Assembly (NCBI RefSeq): GCF_011320225.1
Contig: NZ_JAAOEN010000001.1
Location: forward strand, 1,094,725 to 1,158,724
From: Phytoactinopolyspora limicola
GTDB taxonomy: Bacteria; Actinomycetota; Actinomycetes; Jiangellales; Jiangellaceae
Reading direction: 5' to 3'
Length of the DNA: 64,000 bases
Each line of letters begins with the position of its first letter. The stretch's first letter is position 1. The notes below the pieces were generated by a model. The model worked only from the letters and a program-made list of their open reading frames with translations. It searched no databases and was not told the DNA's origin. Shown here piece after piece: positions 8,880-17,867 of this stretch. Position numbers and translations under genes: made by a program.

Positions 8880-10073
8880 TCATGCGCATGGTCCGGTGGA
8901 GACTGGTTCGGTGGCATCTGGGGCCCGAGTGATGAACGGCTCGATCTCCCCGCGGGCCAGCGCGTACCCGGTGTTGGGGTCGGTGAGCGAGGCGGCGAAG
9001 ACGGCGCCGTATATCTCGCCGTCGGTGGAGACGACCGGTCCTCCTGAGTTGCCTCGGCGGACGCTGCCGCGCATCGCGATCACATCCCGGCTGACCTGTT
9101 CGGTGCTGTAGATGTCGCGTCCGAGTAGTTCGTGCTGGCCGCGGATCCGGACCGGGCTCACGGTGAGCGGATCACTCCCGGGGAAGCCGATGACGACGGC
9201 GTCGTCGCCACTGCCCGGCGCCTCTTCGGCCAGCTCCAAGGGGTCGTGTGGGAGGTCGGGCACGGCCAGCACGGCGACGTCGGTGTCGGGGTCGAACATG
9301 ACGACCTCGGCTGCCATGGGGTCGCCGCCGGGGAAGGTGATGACGGGGTCTTGGACCCCAGCCACCACGTGTGCGTTGGTCATGACCCGTTCGGCAGCGA
9401 TGACGAACCCGCTGCCGGTCAGCACCCGCGAGCAGGCCGGGGCCCGGCCAGTGATCTTCACGACGCTGCCGGCGGCGCGCTGCACGTCCGGGTCGCGATG
9501 CAGCATGCCGGACGGCGGATCGACGTTCTCGATCGGCTCGCTGACCCACGGCGCGACCACTTCCGGGAACCCGCCCGCGACGATGACGTCGTTGAAGGCA
9601 TCGCGCAACCGGTCCGGCGACACCGGCACGACATCGTCGACGCCATGCAGGATGGCCGATTCCCGGATGGCCTTGGAAGCATGCGGGATGGCGGCGTTGG
9701 ACACGGCCAGGCCGATGGCCCAGGCGGCGACGAGTAGCCCCACGACGCCGAGAAGTGCGCCGCCGGCGGCATCGACGTGGCGGGCGGGCCGCGCGGAGAC
9801 TTTGGATCTGACCCAGCCACCGGCCCAGGCCAGCAATCCTTGACCGATGGAGGCGATGCCGAGGACGAGGAGGGCGGCCAGCACCGACACGCCAACGCCT
9901 GGTTCGAGTCCACCGAGCAGCAACGGAACGAGGAGCAGGCCAGCGACGGCGCCGCCGACGAAGCCGGCGAAGGAGAGCAGCCCGACGACGAAGCCATGCA
10001 CCCAGCCGGTGTAGCCGACCACGACCGCCAGAGCGATGATGATGAAGTCGACGGCGTTCAACCCCAAGATCAC
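8880..10073 (-). CDS. marP: MarP-like membrane serine protease (CvpA + trypsin-like domains)
   Basis: 397 residues. Four N-terminal membrane helices (about 8-125, CvpA/colicin V-type) precede an extracytoplasmic chymotrypsin-like domain. The triad is His235 (TNAHVV), Asp265 (DTDVAVLAV) and Ser343 (RGNSGGPVV). Cys214 and Cys396 match the positions known to form a disulfide in M. tuberculosis MarP (Rv3671c), where His235 and Ser343 are also catalytic. In that species MarP supports intrabacterial pH homeostasis in acid. GTG start with GGGAG upstream. Its placement beside Na+/H+ antiporters fits a pH/envelope-stress role, which is inference. Confidence 0.9.
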   Translation of the reverse strand: MILGLNAVDFIIIALAVVVGYTGWVHGFVVGLLSFAGFVGGAVAGLLLVPLLLGGLEPGVGVSVLAALLVLGIASIGQGLLAWAGGWVRSKVSARPARHVDAAGGALLGVVGLLVAAWAIGLAVSNAAIPHASKAIRESAILHGVDDVVPVSPDRLRDAFNDVIVAGGFPEVVAPWVSEPIENVDPPSGMLHRDPDVQRAAGSVVKITGRAPACSRVLTGSGFVIAAERVMTNAHVVAGVQDPVITFPGGDPMAAEVVMFDPDTDVAVLAVPDLPHDPLELAEEAPGSGDDAVVIGFPGSDPLTVSPVRIRGQHELLGRDIYSTEQVSRDVIAMRGSVRRGNSGGPVVSTDGEIYGAVFAASLTDPNTGYALARGEIEPFITRAPDATEPVSTGPCA

Positions 10074-10101
10074 GGATCAAGCTCCCTTCAAGCCGCGGCG
10101 G

Positions 10102-10770
10102 TCAGGCCGCGGGCGGTCCTTCGGTGCGTGGTGTCGCCGCGCGCCACGACGGCAGCTCCTCCACCCGGTCACGATCCCATGGGCGGTCCATGCCGGCGAT
10201 CTCGAACAGCCGGGCCAGCACGCCGGCGGTGAACCCCCATACAAGCAGGTTCCGGACCCGGAAAGCCGGTCCGGTGTGCCCACTCGGATGCCGCACCTGG
10301 AACCGGTGAGCCGGATCGAGCAATTCGTCGAGAGGTACCCGGTGCACCGACGCGACCTCGAGGGGGTCGACGACCCGGACCGGCGAGGGCCGCCGCCACC
10401 AGGAGAGCACCGGCGACACCGCGTAATTGGTGACCGGAATCCACAGCGGCGGCAACGTCGCCAGGACGTCGACGCCGGTGGGGTCGAGGCCGGTCTCCTC
10501 CGCGCCCTCACGCAGCGCGGCCCCTTCGGGGCCGGTGTCGTCCGGATCGATGGTGCCGCCGGGAAACGAGACCTGACCGGCATGGCTGCGCAGGCCGGCC
10601 GCCCGCTCGGTGAGCAGGACGTCGGGTTGGGCGTCCGACTCGCCGAACAGGAGGAGGACGGCCGAATTCCGCGCGGAACCATCCACCGGCGGCGGCATCG
10701 CCAAACGCTCATGTGTGCTGAGGTCTTTGGCGGCGTCGACCATCGGTCGCAGCCATGCTGGAACGGTCAT
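10102..10770 (-). CDS. NUDIX hydrolase, CoA pyrophosphatase-like
   Basis: 222 residues. The NuCoA motif ([20 protein letters not shown]) runs directly into the NUDIX box [12 protein letters not shown]; together these mark the CoA-diphosphatase branch, which cleaves CoA or oxidised CoA to phosphopantetheine and 3',5'-ADP. The ATG at 10770 overlaps the nth stop by 4 bp; the longer frame upstream is nth antisense-frame sequence. M. tuberculosis Rv3672c has the same neighbours. Confidence 0.85.
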   Translation of the reverse strand: MTVPAWLRPMVDAAKDLSTHERLAMPPPVDGSARNSAVLLLFGESDAQPDVLLTERAAGLRSHAGQVSFPGGTIDPDDTGPEGAALREGAEETGLDPTGVDVLATLPPLWIPVTNYAVSPVLSWWRRPSPVRVVDPLEVASVHRVPLDELLDPAHRFQVRHPSGHTGPAFRVRNLLVWGFTAGVLARLFEIAGMDRPWDRDRVEELPSWRAATPRTEGPPAA

Positions 10771-11477
10771 CCGCGGGGGCCGTCTCGGACGAGCTTGGCC
10801 GCCGCTACCGGGTCGGTGGGGCCCTCGCCGTAGGCGGGGCACAACCGGGCCAGTGGGCAGGCCCCGCAGGCCGGCTTGCGCGCGTGGCAGCGTCGCCGGC
10901 CGTGCCAGATGACCCGGTGCGACAGCATCGTCCAGTCGCGTTTGGGGAAGATGGCGGCGATGTCGGCCTCGATGGTGTCCGCATCGGTTTTGTCGGTCCA
11001 CTTCCACCGCCGCACCAGGCGGTTGAAATGGGTGTCGACCGTGATGCCGGGGACATCGAAGGCGTTGCCCAGGACGACGTTCGCGGTTTTGCGGCCGACT
11101 CCGGGGAGAGTGACGAGATCCGCGAGCTTTCCGGGCACCTCCCCGCCGAATCGGTCGGTTAGTGCTTGCGCCAGGCCGATGATGGACTTGGTCTTGGCCC
11201 GGAAGAACCCAGTGGGCTGGATCAGCTCTTCGACGTGGGCGGGGTCGGCGACCGCCAGCGTGGGTGCGTCGGGGTAGCTGGCGAACAGTGCCGGGGTCAC
11301 GGAGTTGACCCGGACGTCGGTGGTCTGGGCGGACAGGACGGTCGCCACGAGCAACTCGAACGGCGTGGTGAAATCGAGCTCGCAATGGGCGTCCGGGTAG
11401 AGCTCCGCGAGCTCGCGGTTGATTCGTCGCGCCCGGCGCACGAGCGCCAGCCGCGACTCTGCTTGGTCCAGAGGCAC
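10767..11477 (-). CDS. nth: Endonuclease III (DNA glycosylase/AP lyase)
   Basis: 236 residues. The helix-hairpin-helix reads [12 protein letters not shown] and contains the catalytic Lys; the catalytic Asp is in VDTHFNR. The [4Fe-4S] cluster ligands are in [17 protein letters not shown] (Cys spacing 6-2-5). It removes oxidised pyrimidines in base excision repair. GTG start at 11477. First gene of the nth-NUDIX-marP operon and divergent from crp. Confidence 0.95.
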   Translation of the reverse strand: MPLDQAESRLALVRRARRINRELAELYPDAHCELDFTTPFELLVATVLSAQTTDVRVNSVTPALFASYPDAPTLAVADPAHVEELIQPTGFFRAKTKSIIGLAQALTDRFGGEVPGKLADLVTLPGVGRKTANVVLGNAFDVPGITVDTHFNRLVRRWKWTDKTDADTIEADIAAIFPKRDWTMLSHRVIWHGRRRCHARKPACGACPLARLCPAYGEGPTDPVAAAKLVRDGPRG

Positions 11478-11731
11478 ACGCTCACCTTATGCTCAAAGGC
11501 CGACAGAACCTCCTCAGCCGGAGGTCATCACGGTGGAAACACCGGCGGGTCCGGCCCAACTTGGCCGGACCGCTCAAACCGGCACCCGTGGGGCCGAATA
11601 ATGGGCCATCATGGTGGCCGGGCACAATAGGTGAGGCGAGAACGTGAGACGAAACACTTCGCCTGTCGTAGTCCGAGCCTGCCACGACACTAGCGTGGAC
11701 GACGGGTCGGCTGAACAGAAGGAGCCAGGTA

Positions 11732-12409
11732 GTGGTTGACGAGGCACTGCGGAGTGCACCGCTGTTCCGGGAGCTAAACGACGAAGCCGCCGCGGCTTTG
11801 CGGGCGTCGATGGTCGAGGTCCACCTCGACCGTAGTGAAATCCTGTTCCGTGAGGGCGACGAGGGGGACCGGGTCTATGTCGTGACCGACGGCAAGATCA
11901 AGCTGGGCCGCACCGCGCAGGATGGGCGGGAGAACCTGCTGGCATTGCTGGGTCCGGGCCAGATGTTCGGTGAGCTGTCGTTGTTCGATCCCGGGCCGCG
12001 TTCGGCCACCGCCACCGCGGTCACCGAGACCTCATTGCTCGGCCTCGGGCACGCCGATCTGGTGCCGCTGCTCAGCGGCCGCCCTGAAGTGGCCCGGGGA
12101 CTGTTGTTGCAGCTGGCGTCCCGGTTGCGCCGATCCAACGACACCCTCGCCGACCTGGTGTTCTCCGACGTTCCAGGCCGGGTGGCCAAGCAGTTGCTCG
12201 ATTTGTCCTCCAGGTTCGGCGTCCCTTCGGACGAGGGTGTCCGGGTCGTGCATGACCTCACCCAGGAGGAGCTGGCTCAACTCGTCGGTGCGTCCCGCGA
12301 GACGGTCAACAAGGCGCTGGCCGACTTCGTCGGTCGAGGCTGGCTGCGGCTCGAGCAGCGTTCGGTCGTCCTGCTGGACGTCGAGCGGCTGCGTCGCCGA
12401 GCCCGCTGA
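11732..12409 (+). CDS. crp: Crp/Fnr-family cAMP-responsive transcriptional regulator
   Basis: 225 residues. The N-terminal cyclic-nucleotide domain has a well-formed phosphate-binding cassette, FGELSLFDPGPRSATATAVT, with the Glu and Arg expected to contact cAMP. The C-terminal winged helix contains LTQEELAQLVGASRETVNKA. Closely fits the Rv3676/GlxR group of global regulators. GTG start at 11732 with AAGGAG 8 bp upstream. Divergent from nth as in M. tuberculosis. I do not see a clear TGTGA-N6-TCACA site in the intergenic region. Confidence 0.92.
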   Translation: MVDEALRSAPLFRELNDEAAAALRASMVEVHLDRSEILFREGDEGDRVYVVTDGKIKLGRTAQDGRENLLALLGPGQMFGELSLFDPGPRSATATAVTETSLLGLGHADLVPLLSGRPEVARGLLLQLASRLRRSNDTLADLVFSDVPGRVAKQLLDLSSRFGVPSDEGVRVVHDLTQEELAQLVGASRETVNKALADFVGRGWLRLEQRSVVLLDVERLRRRAR

Positions 12410-12414
12410 AGCAG

Positions 12415-13845
12415 ATGCCCTGGAGTCCGTTCGACGGCGAGCGTCGGCGGGCTCACGAGGCCGGAATCTGGCGGGCCGGCCCGATCTGGATGGCCAGTGA
12501 CCGCCCCTTGGCTCGGCTGGTTGGTCGCCCGGTCGCCGCGTTCCTACGGATCGAGGCGGCCGGTGGCGTTCTCCTGCTCCTCGCGGCGACGGTAGCGCTG
12601 ATCTGGGCTAACTCTGGCTGGTCGGAAGGTTACGAGGCGCTCTGGAGCACCGAGTTGACCATCCGGGTCGGCGATTTCGAGCTGACCGAAGATCTCCGCC
12701 ATTGGGTCAACGACGCGTTGATGGCGTTGTTCTTCTTCGTCGTCGGGTTGGAGATCAAGTACGAGTTGACCCGCGGTGAGCTGCGGGACCCCCGCTCCGC
12801 CGCGGTGCCTATCGTCGCGGCCTTCGGTGGTATGGCCGTGCCCGCGGCGATCTACGCCGCGATCAACGCCGGCGGCGCCGGAGCCGACGGGTGGGGTATC
12901 CCGATGGCCACCGATATCGCGTTCGCGCTGGGTGTGCTGGCCGTGCTGGGTCGCCGGATTCCGCCGGCGGCCAGAGTGTTCCTGTTGACGCTGGCGATCG
13001 TCGACGACATCGGGGCCATCAGCGTTATCGCCATCTTCTATACCGAGCAGCTCTCGCTGCCATGGCTGGGGCTGGCGCTGCTGGGTATTCTCGCGGTCAT
13101 CGTGGTGCGCCGGATGCGGGTCTGGTCTCTCTACGTCTATATCCTCCTGGGACTGTTCGTCTGGATCGCCACCTTCCAGTCCGGTGTCCATGCCACGATC
13201 GCGGGTGTGGTGCTGGGTGTTCTCACACCGGCGTTGCCCCTACTCGACCACGACCAGGCGCGGGCTTATGCGCGTGCGTCGGCACCAGACCAGTTCGATC
13301 CGGATGAGCTGCGGCGCTTCCGGTTCCTGCTCGGCGAGTCGGTCTCCATGGCGGAGCGGCTCGAACGTGCGCTGCACCCGTGGAGCAGCTATGTCGTCTT
13401 GCCGGTGTTCGCTTTGGCCAACGCCGGGATCGACTTACGGGGTGGGGTACTCGGCGATGCCCTGCATTCGCCGGTGACGCTGGGGGTGGCGGCCGGGTTG
13501 GTGGTAGGCAAGACCATCGGTGTCTTCGCGACGTCGTGGCTGGTGGTCAAGTGTGGTTTGGGCCGGCTTCCCGAAGGCACGTCATGGTCCACGCTCAGCG
13601 GGCTGTCGATGGTCGCAGGCATCGGTTTCACGGTGTCGTTGTTTATCACCGGGCTGGCGTTCGGTCCGGGAGCGACGGTCGCGGACGAGGCCAAGGTCGG
13701 AGTGTTGGGTGCGTCGATCGTAGCCGCCACGCTGGGCGCTCTTATCTTGATCGTGGTCAGCCGCCGGCGTGAGCGCGGCTCATCCAGCGGCGTCGAGGTA
13801 GTCGAGGGCGGCGGCGACGGTCCGCTCGGCCGCCGGCCACAATGA
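12415..13845 (+). CDS. nhaA: Na+/H+ antiporter NhaA
   Basis: 476 residues with about 12 membrane helices. The paired aspartates of the transport site lie in LAIVDDIGAISVI; other family segments are FFFVVGLEIKYEL and MATDIAFALGVLAVLG. It exchanges internal Na+ (or Li+) for external protons. It starts 5 bp after crp, so probably co-transcribed; a downstream ATG at 12490 (MASDRPLARL) is an alternative start. Its 3' end overlaps the convergent MBL gene by 66 bp. Confidence 0.93.
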   Translation: MPWSPFDGERRRAHEAGIWRAGPIWMASDRPLARLVGRPVAAFLRIEAAGGVLLLLAATVALIWANSGWSEGYEALWSTELTIRVGDFELTEDLRHWVNDALMALFFFVVGLEIKYELTRGELRDPRSAAVPIVAAFGGMAVPAAIYAAINAGGAGADGWGIPMATDIAFALGVLAVLGRRIPPAARVFLLTLAIVDDIGAISVIAIFYTEQLSLPWLGLALLGILAVIVVRRMRVWSLYVYILLGLFVWIATFQSGVHATIAGVVLGVLTPALPLLDHDQARAYARASAPDQFDPDELRRFRFLLGESVSMAERLERALHPWSSYVVLPVFALANAGIDLRGGVLGDALHSPVTLGVAAGLVVGKTIGVFATSWLVVKCGLGRLPEGTSWSTLSGLSMVAGIGFTVSLFITGLAFGPGATVADEAKVGVLGASIVAATLGALILIVVSRRRERGSSSGVEVVEGGGDGPLGRRPQ

Positions 13846-14559
13846 CGGGTCGACGTCGGAATAGACGATCTCTACGACCTGCCGAGCCGTCTGAGCGCCG
13901 GCCATCCGCGCCGCGCGTACCTCGTCGAGCCGGGCCTGCCGGTGCGCGATGTACTGCTCGACGACGGCGGCGGCGCTGGCTCGGACCGGCCCGTGTGCGG
14001 GCAGCAACACGTGGTCGGGACCGAGGACGGCACGGAGCTTGGCCAACGACTCCAGGTAGGCACCGAGCTGTCCATCGGGATGGGCCACGACCGTGGTTCC
14101 CCGGCCCAGCAGGGTGTCGCCACTGAGTAGACCCCGCCAGGTGCCACGGGTGATCTCCAGGCAGATGGAGTCGGCAGTGTGCCCCGGTGTGTGGATGAGC
14201 CGTAGTTGGAGGTCAGGAGTATCGAGGTAGGCGCCGTCGGGAGCCAACGGGTCGCCGTCGATACACAGGCTCGGATCTTGCGCCCGGACGGGTGCCCCGG
14301 TCACTTCGTGGAACCAGGCAGCACCTTCGGTGTGGTCCAGATGATGGTGGGTGAGCACGGTGAACAACACCGGCCCGAGCCCGCTGACCGCGCAGAGATG
14401 CTCTTCGATCAGGGGTCCGGGATCGACGATGATGTTGCCTCGTGTCGTGGCCAGCACGTAGGTATTGGTGCCCTCGAGGGTCATAGGACCCGGATTGGCG
14501 GCGCGGACCAGCTGGCACCATTCCGGCAGCGGTACGGGGTCGGGCTCGGCCGGATTCAC
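13780..14559 (-). CDS. Metallo-beta-lactamase-fold hydrolase
   Basis: 259 residues. The metal-binding motif is THHHLDHTEGA; further ligands are in HTPGHTADS and LLSGDTLLG. This is the LACTB2/RNase-like or glyoxalase-II-like MBL group, and the substrate cannot be told from sequence. GTG at 14559 overlaps the upstream NUDIX stop by 4 bp; the longer frame is out-of-frame NUDIX sequence. Rv3677c holds the same position in M. tuberculosis. Confidence 0.82.
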   Translation of the reverse strand: MNPAEPDPVPLPEWCQLVRAANPGPMTLEGTNTYVLATTRGNIIVDPGPLIEEHLCAVSGLGPVLFTVLTHHHLDHTEGAAWFHEVTGAPVRAQDPSLCIDGDPLAPDGAYLDTPDLQLRLIHTPGHTADSICLEITRGTWRGLLSGDTLLGRGTTVVAHPDGQLGAYLESLAKLRAVLGPDHVLLPAHGPVRASAAAVVEQYIAHRQARLDEVRAARMAGAQTARQVVEIVYSDVDPSLWPAAERTVAAALDYLDAAG

Positions 14560-15284
14560 CGGTTCTCCGATCGGTCGTCGCCTGGATACCGCGGGTCGTC
14601 GGGCAGTAACGCGACGACCGCGTCGCCGACGTCGATCCACCCGGGGGTGATGGCCTCGATCGCCGGCTTGGAGGTCGGCAGCTCCGCCACCGACGGGTAG
14701 GCGGCGAGTTCGTCGAGGATGACGCGGGTGGGTGGCAGCATGACCCACTCGCCGCGCTCGGCTTTCGCCGTCGCGGTAGCGGCCGCGACCCATGCCACCG
14801 TCGATGTCTCGCCGGAGATGTCGCGGGGTTGCTGGCCGGGTGGGAGGCGGGCGAGGAAGAACCAGGTGTCGAACCGCCGAGGCTGGAACCGCGGGGTGAT
14901 CCAGTGCGCCCACGGGACGAGGTCGTCCGGAGCCAGCCGGACACCCGTCTCCTCCGCCGTCTCGCGCAACGCCGCCGCAAGGAATCCGCGCGCGGATTCG
15001 GTGGTGGTCTCCAGGCGGGTCGCCCACATCTGCGCGTCGACGGAGCTGTCTGGCTGGAGGTCGGCCGGATCGACGCCGCCGCCGGGGAAGGCGATCATGC
15101 CGCCGGCGAAGGCCATGTTCGGGTGCCGGTGATGTACGTAGGCCTCGATGCCGGTCTCGCCGTCGCGGACCAGTACCACCGACGATGCCGGCCGCGCTGG
15201 TGCCGGCGTGCGGCCCTCCGCTACGAATGTGCGGGCCTCGGCGGCAGCGGCGGCCGGCAGCCGTCGGCTGGTAGGCCCGTTCAA
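14556..15284 (-). CDS. NUDIX hydrolase
   Basis: 242 residues. The NUDIX box region is AALRETAEETGVRLA, with an upstream IAFPGGGVDPADL segment separated by an insertion of about 20 residues, as in NUDT19-like proteins. The N-terminal strand reads PASSVVLVRDG. Substrate unknown, probably a nucleoside-diphosphate-linked compound or CoA derivative. It overlaps the RidA gene by 4 bp and the MBL gene by 4 bp. Confidence 0.82.
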   Translation of the reverse strand: MNGPTSRRLPAAAAAEARTFVAEGRTPAPARPASSVVLVRDGETGIEAYVHHRHPNMAFAGGMIAFPGGGVDPADLQPDSSVDAQMWATRLETTTESARGFLAAALRETAEETGVRLAPDDLVPWAHWITPRFQPRRFDTWFFLARLPPGQQPRDISGETSTVAWVAAATATAKAERGEWVMLPPTRVILDELAAYPSVAELPTSKPAIEAITPGWIDVGDAVVALLPDDPRYPGDDRSENR

Positions 15285-15769
15285 CGGACCTCGACGACCA
15301 GTTCGACCTCGACCGGGGCGTCGAGCGGTAGGACGGCCACTCCTACCGCGCTCCGTGCGTGCTGGCCGGCCGGCCCGAACACGTTGCCGAGCAGCTCACT
15401 GGCGCCGTTGATCACCTGTGGCTGGGCGGTGAAGCCCGGCGCGGACGCCACGAAGCCCACCACCTTCACCACCCTGACCACGGCCGAGAGTTCACCGATC
15501 TCGGCGCGTACGGCAGCCAGCGCGTTGAGTGCACATTGGCGTGCGCACTCGTGGGCCTCCTCGGGGCTGACCTCGGCGCCGACCTTGCCGGTCCGGATCA
15601 GGTCGCCATCGCGCAGCGGCAACTGGCCGGAGGTGTAGACGTACGATCCGGTGCGCAAGGCCGGCACGTATGAGGCGACCGGCGCGGCGACCACGGGGAT
15701 CTCGATGCCGAGTTGGGCCAGCCGCTGTTCGGGGGTCGTGGTGCCGGTGTCCGCTGGTTCGCCGTTCAC
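15281..15769 (-). CDS. RidA/YjgF/UK114-family protein
   Basis: 162 residues. Family features are TSGQLPLRDG, the core CARQCALNALAAVRAEIG and the closing ARSAVGVAVLPLDAPVEVEL, which keeps the Arg needed for enamine/imine deamination in RidA. It carries an N-terminal extension of about 30 residues relative to E. coli RidA. RidA proteins hydrolyse reactive 2-aminoacrylate-type intermediates. Same operon position as Rv3678c. Confidence 0.88.
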   Translation of the reverse strand: MNGEPADTGTTTPEQRLAQLGIEIPVVAAPVASYVPALRTGSYVYTSGQLPLRDGDLIRTGKVGAEVSPEEAHECARQCALNALAAVRAEIGELSAVVRVVKVVGFVASAPGFTAQPQVINGASELLGNVFGPAGQHARSAVGVAVLPLDAPVEVELVVEVR

Positions 15770-15805
15770 AGGTGCCTCCTTGTTGTCGACGAGTTGGTCA
15801 CCGGC

Positions 15806-15964
15806 TCACTCTGACTTCGGCCGCTTGAAGTACGCCACCAGGTTCTCCGGATTCATTCCCGGAACGACCTGGACCAGCTCCCAGCCGTCGTCGCCCCAGT
15901 TGTCCAGGATCTGCTTTGTCGCGTGCACGAGGATCGGTGCGGTCGCGTATTCCCACTTGGTCAT
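15806..15964 (-). CDS. DUF4177 small protein
   Basis: A 52-residue protein beginning MTKWEYATAP and ending YFKRPKSE, with the pattern GDDGWELVQVVPG typical of DUF4177. The ATG at 15964 follows a plausible operon gap from the Lrp gene. Function unknown. The equivalent position in M. tuberculosis is held by the small gene Rv3678A. Confidence 0.75.
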   Translation of the reverse strand: MTKWEYATAPILVHATKQILDNWGDDGWELVQVVPGMNPENLVAYFKRPKSE

Positions 15965-16019
15965 GGCGCGAGCCTACTGGCGTGGCGGCGCACGCGTCTT
16001 CCGGCACCCCGCAGTGCCT

Positions 16020-16577
16020 TCATTCGCGGCGGGGTGTTTCGGGTTTCGCGTCGGTGTTTGCGTTCCGCGTCCAGGTGGCCCCCTGGCCGTCCTGTTCATC
16101 GAAGATCAGCCAGGTCCGGGTGCTACGGACGCCGGGTACATCTTGGATGCGCTCGAACACCACGTGTCGCAACTCGGCGTTGTTGGGCGCCCGGACGAGC
16201 GCTAGAACGTCGAAGTCGCCGCCGACGAGGGCGTAGTGCTCGATGTATGGCAGTGCGCTCAACGCCGCGGCAACCTCGCGCCAGGTGTTCTGCTGGATGG
16301 AGAGCAGCACGTACGCGCTGGTTCCGAGGCCGGCTCGCTCGGCGTTGATCTCAGCGGTGAAACCGGTGATCACGCCGTCCGACAACAGCCGGTTGATCCG
16401 TGCGTAGGCGTTGGCGCGGGACACGTGGACCCGCTCGGCCAAGGTCCGAATCGACAAGCGGCCGTCTTTCTGGAGTTCGGTCAGGATCGACCGGTCGATC
16501 TCGTCGAGGGCGCTCGGAGACGATTGGCCCGTTCGCCATGTGTGATGTGCTTCACGTTGAGAAGTTCTGTCACCCAT
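16020..16577 (-). CDS. Lrp/AsnC-family transcriptional regulator (BkdR-like)
   Basis: 185 residues. The N-terminal HTH spans LDEIDRSILTELQKDGR and VHVSRANAYARINRLLSDGV. The C-terminal RAM (ligand-binding) domain includes EHYALVGGDFDVLALV. ATG at 16577 is chosen over the longer frame because the extra residues are unlike the family. It is divergent from the E1 alpha/beta genes with 168 bp between, the layout of BkdR, which responds to branched-chain amino acids. Confidence 0.85.
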   Translation of the reverse strand: MGDRTSQREAHHTWRTGQSSPSALDEIDRSILTELQKDGRLSIRTLAERVHVSRANAYARINRLLSDGVITGFTAEINAERAGLGTSAYVLLSIQQNTWREVAAALSALPYIEHYALVGGDFDVLALVRAPNNAELRHVVFERIQDVPGVRSTRTWLIFDEQDGQGATWTRNANTDAKPETPRRE

Positions 16578-16745
16578 GCCCCGTCTCCTCAGCCGACTGT
16601 CATCGAATTGCCGCCAATGTGGAGAAGACCATCCCATCGAGCGCAGGATTTGAAGTCAAGACCGGATCAGCAAAAGGTTGTGATCTTCTTGCCTTCCGGT
16701 GGTCGACGCGAATGGCGCGATGACAGTTGGAGAGGGTGAGGACGG

Positions 16746-17867
16746 ATGGTGGCGCCGACCGATGAACGCGGTCCGAGAGGTTTGTTGCCCTCGGTTTCGC
16801 CGGTGCGGTTTTTGACCGTCGACGGTGAACTGACCGAGCTCGACGAGCATGGCGGGTACCAACTCCCGCCGGCTGAGCGGCTGGCTACCGTGTATCACCA
16901 GATGGTGGTGGGACGGCATTTCGATACCGAAGCCACCAACCTGACCAAGCTGGGCCGGCTGGCCGTGTATCCATCTTCACGTGGCCAGGAGGCATGCCAG
17001 GTGGCCGGGGTAGCCGTGTTGGGCGCCCAGGATTGGCTGTTCCCCACGTACCGCGACACCGTCGCGTTGGTGACCCGCGGCATCGACCCGGTCGAGGCGC
17101 TCGGCCTGCTGCGTGGCGATTGGCACTGCGGCTACGATCCCGTCGCCACCCGCACCGCCCCGCAGTGCACACCGCTGGGCACCCACCTGCCACATGCCGT
17201 GGGGCTGGCCTATGCCGCCCGGCGCCGCGGTGAGGATCTGGTGGCGATGGCATTCGTCGGCGACGGTGGCACCAGTGAGGGCGACTTCCACGAAGCGCTC
17301 AACTTCGCCGCCGTGTTCGATGCGCCCGTCGTCTTCTTGGTCCAGAACAACAGGTACGCCATCTCAGTGCCGCTCTCGCGTCAGTCGGCGGCGCCGTCGC
17401 TGGCCCATAAAGGCATCGGTTACGGCATCCGCAGCGAGCAGGTCGACGGCAACGACGCGGTGGCCCTCATGGCGGTGCTGTCGGCCGCCGTCGAGTCCGT
17501 GCGCTCCGGCGCCGGACCGATGCTCGTGGAAGCGCATACGTACCGGATGGAGGCGCACACCAATGCCGACCCGGTCGATCGATACCGCGATGCCAGTGAG
17601 GTAGCCGAGTGGGTGGAGCGAGATCCACTGCGGCGCCTGGAGCGGTATCTGCGGGCGGCGGGCGAGTTGAGCGACGCCGACGTCCAGGCCGCCGAACACG
17701 CCGCCGAGGAACTCGTGACGTGGATGCGGCCACGGATGAACGTGGATCCGGTGGTCGACCCTGCGGCCATGTTCGAGCATGTCTACGCTGAACCGACCGC
17801 CCAGCTGATCGACCAACGAGACATGGTCGTGGCCGAGGCCGATCTGCTGGCGGGGGAGGACCGATGA
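16746..17867 (+). CDS. 2-oxoacid dehydrogenase E1 component, alpha subunit (branched-chain type)
   Basis: 373 residues. The thiamine-diphosphate motif is GDGGTSEGDFHEALNFAAVF ending in VQNN. The segment YPSSRGQEACQVAG and HTYRMEAHTNADPVDRY are typical of the BCKDH/pyruvate dehydrogenase alpha subunit, where phosphorylation-loop and substrate-channel residues sit. It decarboxylates branched 2-oxo acids (or pyruvate) together with the beta subunit, 4-bp overlapped downstream. The Lrp neighbour favours the branched-chain assignment. Confidence 0.87.
   Translation: MVAPTDERGPRGLLPSVSPVRFLTVDGELTELDEHGGYQLPPAERLATVYHQMVVGRHFDTEATNLTKLGRLAVYPSSRGQEACQVAGVAVLGAQDWLFPTYRDTVALVTRGIDPVEALGLLRGDWHCGYDPVATRTAPQCTPLGTHLPHAVGLAYAARRRGEDLVAMAFVGDGGTSEGDFHEALNFAAVFDAPVVFLVQNNRYAISVPLSRQSAAPSLAHKGIGYGIRSEQVDGNDAVALMAVLSAAVESVRSGAGPMLVEAHTYRMEAHTNADPVDRYRDASEVAEWVERDPLRRLERYLRAAGELSDADVQAAEHAAEELVTWMRPRMNVDPVVDPAAMFEHVYAEPTAQLIDQRDMVVAEADLLAGEDR

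Noticed and set aside
11478..11731. Crp autoregulatory site between nth and crp
   Set aside because: GTGAGACGAAACACTT has one half-site at best; no TGTGA-N6-TCACA palindrome is present.
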